DNA from: Paenarthrobacter nitroguajacolicus
Lineage (GTDB): Bacteria; Actinomycetota; Actinomycetes; Actinomycetales; Micrococcaceae
DNA length: 64,000 bases
Direction: 5' to 3'
Assembly (NCBI RefSeq): GCF_029952445.1
Contig: NZ_JAQPPK010000002.1
Span: forward strand, 186,001-250,000
Shown here: piece after piece, positions 25,441 to 34,689 of the stretch
Numbering within the stretch: the first letter of the stretch is position 1
How the letters are laid out: every line of letters starts with the position of its first letter
The notes under the pieces: generated by a model
The model's input: only the letters and a program-made list of their open reading frames with translations
What the model was told of the DNA's origin: nothing
The model's database searches: none
Made by a program: the position numbers and the translations under genes

Positions 25441-27000
25441 ATGTCCAGTAGCCTTGATGCCGCACGCCCGGAAACAGCCCCGGCCGAAACACCCAGATTC
25501 CGGCCTGCCGTTCACTTCACGGCGCGGGACACCTGGTTGAACGATCCCAACGGCCTGGTTTTCCACGACGGTTTGTACCACCTGTTCTTCCAGAACAACC
25601 CCTACGGCAACGTCTGGGGCAACATGTCCTGGGGCCACGCCACCTCCACCGACCTCCTCCGTTGGACGGAACATCCGGTGGCCATCGCGGGCGATGAGAC
25701 AGAGGACATCTTCTCCGGGAGCGTGGTGGTGGACCACGGCAACACCTCCGGTTTTGGCACCGCGGAGTCACCGGCCTTGGTGGCCATTTACACCAGCGCC
25801 TTCAAAGCAGGGTCGGTTCACAGCGGCACGCAGGCCCAGTCCCTCGCGTACAGCGTTGACGGCGGAATGACGTGGCAAAAATACGATCGGAACCCTGTTC
25901 TCACCAGGGACTCCGCGCACTTCCGCGATCCCAAGGTGTTCCGCTACGAAAGCGCACAGGATTCCTGCTGGGTGATGGTCGCCGTCGAAGCTCAGCAGCA
26001 GAAGGTGGTCCTCTACCGCTCTGATGACCTCAAAACCTGGGACTTCCTGAGCGACTTTGGCCCGGCCAACGCTGACGCCGGCGAGTGGGAATGCCCCGAT
26101 CTCTTTCCTTTGCCGGTGGACGGGGATCCGGAGAACGTCAATTGGGTACTGATCGTCAACGTCAACCCCGGTGCGGTGGCGGGAGGTTCGGGCGGCCAGT
26201 ACTTCGTGGGACAGTTCGACGGCGTCAGTTTCGTTCCGGAGGCAGGCTCACTCGCGGCGCCTGCCGGAATCACCTCGCTGCCGGACGATGCTTCCCGGTC
26301 GGAAGCACTGCAGCAGAGCTTGTGGCTGGACTGGGGACGTGATTGCTATGCCTCCGTGTCCTTCAGCAACGCCCCGGATGACCGGCGCATCATCATCGGC
26401 TGGATGAACAACTGGGATTACGCCAACCAATTGCCCACGGCACCTTGGCGGTCCTCCATGACCCTTGCCCGCGAGTTGCGTCTAAGTTCCGGGAATGGCG
26501 GCGCCCGGCTGGTCCAGCATCCAGTCCTTGGAGGTTCGGAGGAAGAACTGCTTCACGCGGGCAACATCGAGTTGGGAGCATCAGCCCTGCGCTTGCCCGA
26601 CGCCGTTCCGGGTGCAGCCCAGGTGATCGAAGCTGAAATCGCGCCGGGAACCGCAGAGCGTGTTGAGCTGCGGCTGCTCGCCAGCTCCGACGGCCGCCAA
26701 GGCACTGTCTTGAGCTACGCCGCAGGCAATGGCCGGCTCACCCTTGACCGCTCCCGGTCAGGAGAGACCACGTTCCACGAAAAGTTCGCGTCCGTCGAAT
26801 CCGCGCCCGTTGGCTTGGAGGACGGTGTCCTCAAACTGCTCATCGTGGTGGATCAGTGCTCCGTGGAAGTCTTCGCGCAGGACGGAAAGGTGGTCCTGAC
26901 CGATCTTGTCTTCCCGGAAGCCCACAGCCAGGAGAACTCGCTGGCCGCGGAGGGCGGCATTGCAACAGTTCTGAAGCTCGCGGTTTCATCACTCGCCTAA
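25441..27000 (+). CDS. GH32 beta-fructosidase (cytoplasmic)
   Basis: A 519-residue glycoside hydrolase family 32 enzyme. The nucleophile motif WLNDPNGLVFHDGLYHLFFQ starts near residue 32, the RDP motif is in HFRDPKVFRYE near 160, and the acid/base EC motif is WECPDLF near 217. A C-terminal beta-sandwich follows from about residue 360. No signal peptide is visible, so it acts inside the cell, releasing fructose from inulobiose, other short fructooligosaccharides or sucrose. It sits between the LacI regulator and a fructokinase, consistent with the step after DFA III hydrolysis. Confidence 0.92.
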   Translation: MSSSLDAARPETAPAETPRFRPAVHFTARDTWLNDPNGLVFHDGLYHLFFQNNPYGNVWGNMSWGHATSTDLLRWTEHPVAIAGDETEDIFSGSVVVDHGNTSGFGTAESPALVAIYTSAFKAGSVHSGTQAQSLAYSVDGGMTWQKYDRNPVLTRDSAHFRDPKVFRYESAQDSCWVMVAVEAQQQKVVLYRSDDLKTWDFLSDFGPANADAGEWECPDLFPLPVDGDPENVNWVLIVNVNPGAVAGGSGGQYFVGQFDGVSFVPEAGSLAAPAGITSLPDDASRSEALQQSLWLDWGRDCYASVSFSNAPDDRRIIIGWMNNWDYANQLPTAPWRSSMTLARELRLSSGNGGARLVQHPVLGGSEEELLHAGNIELGASALRLPDAVPGAAQVIEAEIAPGTAERVELRLLASSDGRQGTVLSYAAGNGRLTLDRSRSGETTFHEKFASVESAPVGLEDGVLKLLIVVDQCSVEVFAQDGKVVLTDLVFPEAHSQENSLAAEGGIATVLKLAVSSLA

Positions 27001-27012
27001 GGAGAAGTCCGA

Positions 27013-27966
27013 ATGCAAAAAGTACAAGACACCCACCCGGAAACAGAAGTCGTGGTCGTCGGCGAAGCCTTGGTGGATATCGTCGTCTCGTCCCAAGGCA
27101 GCGTGGAACACCCGGGAGGATCTCCCGCGAACGTGGCTTACGGCCTCGGACGGCTTGGCGTGCCTACCGCTTTGTTGACCTCGATCGGAGACGACCACCA
27201 CGGTGCTGCCATCGAGCGGCACCTGGCGAGTGCCGGCGTCGAACTCCTGGGCGGCGCCAGCCTCGGCGGCCGCACCGCGACGGCCACCGCCACCATTGCG
27301 TCGGACGGTTCAGCCCACTACGACTTCGACATCCAGTGGGAGCTTCCCCGGATCGCTCCAATGACGGTGCCCAAGATCCTGCACACCGGCTCGATTGCCA
27401 CCTTCCTGGAACCCGGAGCAGCAGTGGTACGGGAGCTGCTTGGGCAGGTACATCAGCGATGCATTGTCACCTACGATCCCAATATCCGCCCGGCCCTGCT
27501 GGGCACCCAGGCCAGCGCCAAGGCCATCTTCGAGGACCTGATTCCCTTCACGGACGTGGTCAAACTCAGCGACGAGGACGCGCGGTGGCTCTACCCGGGG
27601 GTCTCCCTCGAGGACGCTTCGCAACGCATCCTGGACCTGGGGGCCGGACTTGTAGTGGTCACCAAGGGCTCCGAAGGATCCATGCTCTCGACCGCAGGCG
27701 CTCAGGTCCTGGTCCCGTCCGTGAAATCCACGGTGGCGGACACCATCGGCGCGGGGGACTCGTACATGTCCGCCCTGATCTACGGTCTTCTCCTCACCGG
27801 CGTTGACCGGCTCACACCGGAGGCGTTGGAGTCCTTGGGCCGCCGCGCCACCAAGGCCGCGGCCATCACGGTGCGCCGCGCGGGCGCCAACCCGCCGACG
27901 TCGGACGAGCTGCTGGCCGAACTGCCTGAACTGGCCGGAACAGCCGAACACCAGCCCGCCAACTGA
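27013..27966 (+). CDS. PfkB family carbohydrate kinase (fructokinase)
   Basis: A 317-residue ribokinase/PfkB-family kinase. Signature 1 is GGSPANVAYGLGRLGVPTAL near residue 37. The catalytic signature 2, ADTIGAGDSYMSALIYG near 240, holds the GAGD anion hole and catalytic Asp. It follows the GH32 gene by 12 nt with AAGGAG upstream. Context points to fructose phosphorylation as the last dedicated step of inulin use. Confidence 0.9.
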   Translation: MQKVQDTHPETEVVVVGEALVDIVVSSQGSVEHPGGSPANVAYGLGRLGVPTALLTSIGDDHHGAAIERHLASAGVELLGGASLGGRTATATATIASDGSAHYDFDIQWELPRIAPMTVPKILHTGSIATFLEPGAAVVRELLGQVHQRCIVTYDPNIRPALLGTQASAKAIFEDLIPFTDVVKLSDEDARWLYPGVSLEDASQRILDLGAGLVVVTKGSEGSMLSTAGAQVLVPSVKSTVADTIGAGDSYMSALIYGLLLTGVDRLTPEALESLGRRATKAAAITVRRAGANPPTSDELLAELPELAGTAEHQPAN

Positions 27967-27998
27967 CCACGCTCAACCCCATCAAGAGGATCCACACC

Positions 27999-29351
27999 AT
28001 GTCCAGCAGCAACTACTACGACGTGACCACCTGGCCCACCGGCGACCCGTCCGAGGACGTCGGCGAGGTCATCAACAGCATCATCGCCGACATCAAGGAA
28101 CGGCAAAACGCCTCAGACGTGAACGACGGCGGCAAGCCGGGAGCGGTCATCTACCTCCCGCCCGGTGACTATCGCCTGCGCACCCAGGTGTTGATCGACA
28201 TCAGCTTCCTCAGGATCCAGGGCTCGGGCCACGGGTTTACGTCCTCAAGCATCAGGTTCAACGTGCCCGAGGACGAATGGCCCGATCTCCATGAGCTGTG
28301 GCCCGGAGGCAGCCGGGTCCTGGTGGACCTGCCTGAGCTTCCCGGCAACGGCGCTGACCCGGCCAAGGGAGCTGCCTTCCTCGTGGAGCGTACGGGCAGC
28401 CCCCGGATCAGTTCGGTGGAGTTCGCCAACTTCTGCATCGATGGGCTCCACTTCGCACCGGACGGCTCGGAGCTGCCAGCGGAAAACACGTACGTCAACG
28501 GAAAAACCGGCATCCACGTCTCAAGTGCCAACGACTCCTTCCGCGTCAACGAGATGGGCTTCATCTACCTCGAACACGCCCTGACCATCCACAACGCGGA
28601 CGCACTTTCCATCCACAACAACTTCATCGCGGAATGCGGCAGCTGCATTGAGTTGCGCGGATGGGGACAGGCGTCAAAGATCACCGACAACCTGATTGGC
28701 GCCGGTTTCAAGGGCCACTCGATCTACGCGGAGAACCATGGCGGGCTCCTGGTGACGGCGAACAACGTTTTTCCACGCGGAGCCAGCAGCGTCTTTTTCA
28801 GCGGCGTGACGCGCTCCAGCATCACCAACAACCGGCTCCATTCCTTCTACCCCGGCATGGTGGTCCTGGAGCGGAACAGCTCGGAAAACCTCGTGGCCAC
28901 CAACCATTTCCTCCGCGACCACGAGCCCTGGACGCCGTTCCTGGGGATCGATAACGGGCTCGATGATCTTCACGGAGTCCTCAGCGTAAGCGGCAGCAAC
29001 AACTCGGTGATCGGCAACCACTTTTCACAGATCATCGATTCGGAGCACATTCGTCCGGAAGGCGCGACGCCGGTCACCATCCGGCTGCGCGAGGGCGCCG
29101 GAAATTTCGTGTCCAACAACCACGTGGTTGCCAGGAACGTTCACGCCACTTCCAGCGACGACTGCTTCGAAGGACAGGTGGACGCCCTGCTGGCGACTGA
29201 CGCCGCTGAGGCCCTGGCCGTGACGGCTGTCCTGGTTGATCCCGAATCAACCCGCAACACCATCCTCGATTCCGGCAGCGAAGCCCAAGTACTTGCGGAC
29301 AGGGCTGCCAACGCCATCCGGGCTACGCCCACAACCCACGGAGAAGCATGA
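27999..29351 (+). CDS. Difructose anhydride III hydrolase candidate (IFTase paralogue, cytoplasmic)
   Basis: A 450-residue right-handed beta-helix protein closely resembling the inulin fructotransferase encoded directly downstream, but without a signal peptide. Shared blocks are INSIIADIKERQ, GSGHGF, MGFIYLEHAL, IAECGSCIEL and NNRLHSFYPGM. As I recall them, DFA-IIIases of Arthrobacter are homologues of this kind that hydrolyse DFA III to inulobiose. Glu218 aligns with the catalytic Glu of IFTase, whereas the residue 11 positions earlier is Asn207 here instead of the IFTase Asp. Overlaps the IFTase gene by 4 bases. A second transferase cannot be ruled out. Confidence 0.8.
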   Translation: MSSSNYYDVTTWPTGDPSEDVGEVINSIIADIKERQNASDVNDGGKPGAVIYLPPGDYRLRTQVLIDISFLRIQGSGHGFTSSSIRFNVPEDEWPDLHELWPGGSRVLVDLPELPGNGADPAKGAAFLVERTGSPRISSVEFANFCIDGLHFAPDGSELPAENTYVNGKTGIHVSSANDSFRVNEMGFIYLEHALTIHNADALSIHNNFIAECGSCIELRGWGQASKITDNLIGAGFKGHSIYAENHGGLLVTANNVFPRGASSVFFSGVTRSSITNNRLHSFYPGMVVLERNSSENLVATNHFLRDHEPWTPFLGIDNGLDDLHGVLSVSGSNNSVIGNHFSQIIDSEHIRPEGATPVTIRLREGAGNFVSNNHVVARNVHATSSDDCFEGQVDALLATDAAEALAVTAVLVDPESTRNTILDSGSEAQVLADRAANAIRATPTTHGEA

Positions 29352-30691
29352 AAACGGTCACAAAGATGGACGCAGCAGATCCAAGCCGCCGGCTGCTGGT
29401 CGGCACAGGGGCGGTCGGCACCCTCGCGGCGGCCTTGAGCCTCGGGCTGTCACCCAAAGCGGACGCAGCCGAAGGCACTCCCCTGACCTCGCCAAACACC
29501 TATGACGTGACGTCTTGGCGCATCAAGGGACAGCCAAAGGTCACTGCACAGTCCGACGTCGGCGCGGTCATCAACGACATCATCGCCGACATCAAGCAAC
29601 GGCAGTCGACGCCGGACAGCCGGCCGGGTGCCGTCATCATCATTCCGCCGGGAAACTACGACCTCCGCACGCAAGTGGTGGTTGACGTCGATTACCTGAC
29701 CATCGCCGGATTCGGACACGGCTTCTTTTCGCGGAGCATCAAAGACAATGTCGACACCACCGGTTGGCTCAACATCCAGCCGGGCGGCAGCCACATCCGC
29801 GTCCTGACCTCCGCGGACGCACCCCAGGCATTTCTGGTCCGGCGGAGCGGAAGTCCCCGGCTTTCCGGCATCGTGTTCAGGGATTTCTGCCTTGACGGGG
29901 TGGAGTTCACGCCGGATGCCAACAGCTATAAGAACGGCAGGACAGGAATCGAGGTGGCCTCCGACAACGATTCCCTGCACATCACTGGGATGGGGTTCGT
30001 GTACCTCGAGCACGCTTTGATCGTGCGCGGCGCGGATGCCCTCCGGGTCCACGACAACATGATCGCGGAGTGCGGAAACTGCGTTGAGCTTACCGGTGCC
30101 GGGCAGGCCACCATCGTCAGCGACAACCTCATGGGTGCAGGCCCTGAAGGCGTAACGCTCCTTGCCGAAAACCACGAGGGCCTCCTGGTCACAGGCAACA
30201 ACCTCTTTCCCAGGGGAAGCAGCCTCATCCAACTCACGGGCTGCAACCGATGCTCAGTAACTGCGAACAGGCTTCAGGGCTTCTACCCGGGCATCATGCG
30301 CCTGCTCAATGGCTGCAAAGAAAGCCTCATTACTTCGAACCACTTCCGCCGAGGCGTTGAGGGCTTCCCTCCATTTCTCAACCGATCAAACGGACTGGAT
30401 GATCTCTACGGAGTCCTTCATGTGGCCGGCGACAACAACCTTGTTTCGAACAATCTGTTCGCCTATGACGTCCCACCTGCCCAGGTTGTCCCTGCCGGCG
30501 CCCAGCCCACGATCGTACTGGTCGCGGGAGGGGACAGTAACGTGGTGGCACTCAACCACGTGGTGAGCAACGTCCCGGCCCAGCATGTGGTTCTCGACTC
30601 TTCCACGAGCCACTCCAAGGTCCTGGACAGCGGACCTGCCTCCGCTGTCACCTCCTACAGCGCGGACACCGCCATCCGGCCCACTCCCTGA
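29348..30691 (+). CDS. Inulin fructotransferase, secreted (DFA-forming)
   Basis: A 447-residue exported enzyme of the IFTase family (lyase class 4.2.2.x), which cuts terminal difructosyl units from inulin and cyclises them to a difructose anhydride. The N-terminal signal has SRR, then LLVGTGAVGTLAAALSLGL and KADAAEG (cleavage near residue 40), Tat-like. The beta-helix domain contains NTYDVTSWRIKGQPKVTAQS. Asp236 and Glu247 (in HDNMIAECGNCVEL) match the D/E pair reported as catalytic in a Bacillus IFTase. DFA III as product is favoured by the neighbouring hydrolase; DFA I is not excluded by sequence alone. Confidence 0.9.
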   Translation: MKTVTKMDAADPSRRLLVGTGAVGTLAAALSLGLSPKADAAEGTPLTSPNTYDVTSWRIKGQPKVTAQSDVGAVINDIIADIKQRQSTPDSRPGAVIIIPPGNYDLRTQVVVDVDYLTIAGFGHGFFSRSIKDNVDTTGWLNIQPGGSHIRVLTSADAPQAFLVRRSGSPRLSGIVFRDFCLDGVEFTPDANSYKNGRTGIEVASDNDSLHITGMGFVYLEHALIVRGADALRVHDNMIAECGNCVELTGAGQATIVSDNLMGAGPEGVTLLAENHEGLLVTGNNLFPRGSSLIQLTGCNRCSVTANRLQGFYPGIMRLLNGCKESLITSNHFRRGVEGFPPFLNRSNGLDDLYGVLHVAGDNNLVSNNLFAYDVPPAQVVPAGAQPTIVLVAGGDSNVVALNHVVSNVPAQHVVLDSSTSHSKVLDSGPASAVTSYSADTAIRPTP

Positions 30692-30696
30692 CCAGC

Positions 30697-30757
30697 AGTT
30701 TCCCTTCAGCTAATGCCCTTAAGATTCGTTCTTAGGGGCATTACCTGTACACAAACT
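30697..30757. repeat. 61-bp imperfect palindromic element (copy 2)
   Basis: Arms 30697-30725 and 30729-30757 around TCG; 13 of 15 inner and 9 of 14 outer positions pair. The right arm matches that of the element at 10686-10750 at about 25 of 30 positions. It lies just after the IFTase gene and 15 nt before the next start codon. Confidence 0.65.
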
Positions 30758-30772
30758 CGCAAGGGGGACCAC

Positions 30773-31303
30773 ATGGCCGAGACCATCCGAACCGCAACAG
30801 CCCACGACGCCGGGAAACTGGCTGAGCTTGCCGCCGTCACCTTCCCGCTGGCGTGCCCGCCGGGCTCCTCGCCGGCCGACATCCAGGCGCACCTGGAAAA
30901 GACGCTCAGCGAAACCAGCTTTTCGGAGTACCTCGCCGATCCGAACATCACCATCATGGTGCTCGACGACGACGGACAGCTCAACGGTTACACGATGCTG
31001 ATTGCCAAGCCAACCGGGGACCCCGACGTCGCCTCCGTGCTTTCGGCGCTGCCCTCGACAGAGCTGAGCAAGTGCTACGTCCACCCGGACCACCATGGCA
31101 AGGGCGCGGCGTCCCGACTGATCCAGGCCTCGTTGGCGCTGGCAACGGACAAGGGCGCGGCAGGTGTTTGGCTCGGCGTGAACAGCGAGAACGCCAAAGC
31201 CATCCGCTTCTATGAAAAGAGCGGCTTCCAGCGGGTAGGCACCAAGTCATTCAAGCTTGGCAATACCGTGGAGCACGACTTCGTCATGGAGAACAGGCTC
31301 TAG
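30773..31303 (+). CDS. GNAT family N-acetyltransferase
   Basis: A 176-residue GCN5-related acetyltransferase. The acetyl-CoA loop is LSKCYVHPDHHGKGAASRLI near residue 95, followed by VWLGVNSENAKAIRFYEKSG near 138, the classic RimI-like end. I chose the ATG at 30773, with AAGGGGG just upstream; the longer frame would run through the palindrome. It ends convergent with, and overlapping by 4 bases, the glucosidase gene. Substrate unknown. Confidence 0.88.
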   Translation: MAETIRTATAHDAGKLAELAAVTFPLACPPGSSPADIQAHLEKTLSETSFSEYLADPNITIMVLDDDGQLNGYTMLIAKPTGDPDVASVLSALPSTELSKCYVHPDHHGKGAASRLIQASLALATDKGAAGVWLGVNSENAKAIRFYEKSGFQRVGTKSFKLGNTVEHDFVMENRL

Positions 31304-33435
31304 CCAAACAAGTCCCCGGTCAGTGGCGGCCGCGGGTCGTTGCGCAACTGGAGTCCCTCCGGCAGCCCGGTGACGGTTCCTGAGGAACCGGATGCCCGCA
31401 CTGTGATCCGGGACTTCCCCAGCAGTACGTTGTCCGCCGTGAACTCGCCGAACGAGCTCGGGAGGATCGGCGCCAAATGCAGCACGTCCCGGGTGAAGTC
31501 GGGATCGAACCGCAGCAGGATCCTGGCCAGTTGAACCGGAGCCGCAGCCGCCCACGCTTGAGGGGAACACGCCGTCGGATACGGGACCGGCTCCGGAAAG
31601 TCGCCACGATCGAAGCCGCAGAACAGCTCCGGAAGCTGCCCACCAAAGTGCTCGGCGGCGTCGAAAAGTCCGCTGGCTATCCGGCTGGCTTCGTCCACAA
31701 AGCCGTACCGCATGAGCCCGGTGGCGGCGAGCGCCGTGTCGTGTGGCCAGACCGATCCGTTGTGGTAGCTGACCGGGTTATAGGCACCCATGTCGGAGCC
31801 GAGGGTCCGGATCCCCCAGCCGGTGAACATCTCCGGGGACATCAGCCGTTCCGCCACCTGTGGCGCTTTGTCCTCGTCCACGATGCCCACCCACAGGCAA
31901 TGCCCCATGTTGGAGGTACACGAGTCCACGGGCTGTTTGTCCTTGTCCAGCGCCAGCGCGAAATAGCCCTTGTCCGGCAGCCAGAAGGTTTTGTTGAAGG
32001 CTTCCTTGAGCTCTTCCGCGCGGTCGGCGCAACGGCGTTCGACGGCGGTATCGCCCGCCGCGCGCGCCAGCAGGGACCGGGCAACGTACGCAGCATAGGC
32101 ATAGGCCTGGACTTCGCAGAGTGCAATGGGCGCCTCCGCCATCCGGCCATCGGCGAAGTTGATCCCGTCCCAGGAGTCCTTCCACCCTTGATTGACCAGG
32201 CCGTGGTTGTTGGGGCGCTGGTATTCGAGGAACCCGTCGCCATCCCGGTCGCCGTACTGCTCCATCCATTCGATGGCCCGGTCGGCGTGCGGGAGAAGGG
32301 ATTCGATGATGTCCTCCCCGAGGCCCCACCGGCTGAGCTCGCCCAGGGTGGAGACGAACAGCGGGGTGGCGTCGGCGGTTCCGTAGTAGGCGGTACCTCC
32401 CAGGGACAACCCGGCGGTGATTCCCAGCCTGACCTCGTGCGGCATGCGGCCGGGTTCTTCCTCGGAGTCGAGGTCCACCTTGGTTCCCTGCAGGCCGGCC
32501 AGTGTCTGCAGCGTCCCTGCAGCAAGGCCCGGATCAACCATGAGGGACATGTAGGAAGAGAGGAGTGAATCGCGCCCGAACAGGGCCATGAACCACGGGG
32601 CACCGGCGGCGATCGCGACGCGGCCCGGGTGTTCGTCATCGAAAATACGCAAGGATCCGAGGTCCCGCTGGCTTTGGTCCAGCACGTCCGTGACGTTCTG
32701 GTCGGTGACCGTGATGCGTGGAACGTGCTCCTCCCACTGGGTTTGCCGGCGGGCTCCGGTGCTGTGCTGCAGGGGCGTTCCAACGGTGAAGCGATCGTCC
32801 GGGGCCTCGCCGTTGACCAGTGGCAAGGCAATGATGGTGGTGGTCCAGTCCTCCCTGGCCGGGATGGTGACGTTGAAGGTGAGTCCTTCCGCAGTGACTT
32901 TTGCCCCTTGCGCCTGGAACAACACCCCTCGCCGTTGCCCGGTGGAATGCACGGAGTCGATGTGCAGCCCGTCTTCGCGCGCAACCCGGATGGTTTCCCC
33001 GTCCGTTCCCGCCCTGCCGCCTTTGACGTCGAAGAGGTCGGCAAGGTCGGCGTCGATCAGCAGTTCGATGGTGCAGGTTGACGGCGTACCGGAATAGTTG
33101 GTGATGGTGAGGTCATCGCGCAGGCCCGAGCCCACGCTGCGCTGGTGCCGGACCAGCAGCGGGCTTTCAAAACGCCCGTCCTCCGTACACGCCCGTCCCA
33201 CGTACTCGGCTTGGAACGCCACGGGGTTCCGGGCCACGAGCGGCTCCCGGGGTTCGCCGTTGATCCGCAGCACCCAGCGGGAAACGATGCGCGTGTCCTG
33301 GTAGTACGCACCTTGCGAACCGCCGCCGTGGATGTCGCCGGCGTGGGCGGAAATGCAGAAAGACGAACCTTCGACGACGGTCACCGCCCCCAGTTCGGAT
33401 GCTCCGGCTTCCGTGTCTGCGTTCCAAGCGGTCAT
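31300..33435 (-). CDS. Amylo-alpha-1,6-glucosidase / glycogen debranching-type protein
   Basis: A 711-residue cytoplasmic protein. The N-terminal glycogen-debranching beta-sandwich (about residues 20-250) includes GGGSQGAYYQDTRIVSRWVL. The (alpha/alpha)6 barrel follows with FGRDSLLSSYMSLM near 285, GDRDGDGFLEYQRPN near 397 and SYHNGSVWPHDTALAA near 562. The family acts on alpha-1,6 branches of glycogen-like glucans; many actinobacterial members remain uncharacterised. It lies 52 nt downstream of a glycosyltransferase gene, suggesting a joint role in glucan or stress metabolism. Confidence 0.85.
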   Translation of the reverse strand: MTAWNADTEAGASELGAVTVVEGSSFCISAHAGDIHGGGSQGAYYQDTRIVSRWVLRINGEPREPLVARNPVAFQAEYVGRACTEDGRFESPLLVRHQRSVGSGLRDDLTITNYSGTPSTCTIELLIDADLADLFDVKGGRAGTDGETIRVAREDGLHIDSVHSTGQRRGVLFQAQGAKVTAEGLTFNVTIPAREDWTTTIIALPLVNGEAPDDRFTVGTPLQHSTGARRQTQWEEHVPRITVTDQNVTDVLDQSQRDLGSLRIFDDEHPGRVAIAAGAPWFMALFGRDSLLSSYMSLMVDPGLAAGTLQTLAGLQGTKVDLDSEEEPGRMPHEVRLGITAGLSLGGTAYYGTADATPLFVSTLGELSRWGLGEDIIESLLPHADRAIEWMEQYGDRDGDGFLEYQRPNNHGLVNQGWKDSWDGINFADGRMAEAPIALCEVQAYAYAAYVARSLLARAAGDTAVERRCADRAEELKEAFNKTFWLPDKGYFALALDKDKQPVDSCTSNMGHCLWVGIVDEDKAPQVAERLMSPEMFTGWGIRTLGSDMGAYNPVSYHNGSVWPHDTALAATGLMRYGFVDEASRIASGLFDAAEHFGGQLPELFCGFDRGDFPEPVPYPTACSPQAWAAAAPVQLARILLRFDPDFTRDVLHLAPILPSSFGEFTADNVLLGKSRITVRASGSSGTVTGLPEGLQLRNDPRPPLTGDLFG

Positions 33436-33487
33436 GCGCGGCAGGTCTCCTCAAAGGGGATCGGTTTTCGCGTACAAATGTCCTCGG

Positions 33488-34561
33488 CTACGAGGCCTGC
33501 CTCTGATTCTCTTTCACTAAGGGCCTGCCGTGAAGCCCCTTGCTCCTGAATTGTCCAAGGATGCGTGAATAAAGGTCCAGGTGCTCGGCGGCCATGCGTT
33601 CCGCGCTGAAGTACTCGTCCACGGAGCGCCGGCAGTCCGCACGGCTCAAGTTGGCGGCAGCATCAACGAACCCTGCCAGCTCACTGACGTCGCCCAGGAA
33701 TCCGGTCTTTCCATGTTGGACGATTTCCGGGGCCGCACCCATCGGCGTGGCCACTACGGGCGTGCCCGTGGCCAGTGATTCGATCATGACCAGGCCAAAC
33801 GGTTCCGGCCATTGGATGGGGTTGACCAAGGCAACGGCCCCGCCCATGAGCTCATATTTTTCGGGATCGGATAGTTCGCCAAGGAATTCCTCCTGCGGCC
33901 CCAACGCTGGCTTCACGATGTCCCTGTAGAACTCTCGTTCGTCCTTGGCCTGCATCTTCGCGGCTATTTTCAGGGGTATACCAGCCTCCCGTGCAACAGC
34001 CACCGCTTCCATGAGCCCTTTGTCCGGACACATCCGGCCCACGAAGCATGCATAACCGCCTTGACCGTCGCCCACGGACACTGTGGACAGATCCAGCCCG
34101 TGGTGGATGACGGCCGCAACGTTGAGGTCCGGGAGCATCGATCGCTGGTCGTTGGAAATCGCGATGATGGACGTGTCCTGTTGCATGGCGCGGTACAGCT
34201 CCGCCGATTGGGCCGTGAATTGTCCGTGGATGGTGGTGACCACGGGAATGTCCGGGGGCCGGTGGGCATAGAGGGGGCCAGCCAACGTATGGTCATGGAC
34301 GATGTCCACGCCGCCCATCCCGCGGTACGCCTTAATGACATGGCTCAACTCGCTGAGGGTGAGTCCAATTTCCTCCGGCTGGCTGGGACCGAATCCAGGC
34401 ATTTGCGGCACAGGACAAGTGCTGTCCGACGCCGCTGCCAACAGGACTTCGTGCCCGGCATCAACAAGCGCGCGGGCAAGGGCGTCCACCACCCTTTCCG
34501 TACCGCCATATCTCTCGGGCGGGACGGTAAACCATGGTCCAACAATGAGTCCGATGCGCAT
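33488..34561 (-). CDS. Family 4 glycosyltransferase
   Basis: A 357-residue GT-B glycosyltransferase. It begins MRIGLIVGPWFTVPPERYGG, the glycine-rich acceptor loop. The donor-binding end has CFVGRMCPDKGLMEAV near residue 190, PIQWPEPFGLVMIESLATGT near 270 (E-x7-E motif) and PMGAAPEIVQHGKTGFL. I chose the ATG at 34561 because GGAGG lies 5 nt upstream and the GT fold starts there. Encoded just before the debranching-type gene on the same strand. Donor and acceptor unknown. Confidence 0.87.
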   Translation of the reverse strand: MRIGLIVGPWFTVPPERYGGTERVVDALARALVDAGHEVLLAAASDSTCPVPQMPGFGPSQPEEIGLTLSELSHVIKAYRGMGGVDIVHDHTLAGPLYAHRPPDIPVVTTIHGQFTAQSAELYRAMQQDTSIIAISNDQRSMLPDLNVAAVIHHGLDLSTVSVGDGQGGYACFVGRMCPDKGLMEAVAVAREAGIPLKIAAKMQAKDEREFYRDIVKPALGPQEEFLGELSDPEKYELMGGAVALVNPIQWPEPFGLVMIESLATGTPVVATPMGAAPEIVQHGKTGFLGDVSELAGFVDAAANLSRADCRRSVDEYFSAERMAAEHLDLYSRILGQFRSKGLHGRPLVKENQRQAS

Positions 34562-34689
34562 CCGGGCCTCCGCGCATAACCCCCAGTCCGAGGGCTGGCT
34601 GCACAACCCTCCTCAAGGCTATTCGCCCCGTGAGCAAAATAACAGGCTGTTACCGGAATGCCTCCACGGGCTGCGGGGTTGACGCGAAC

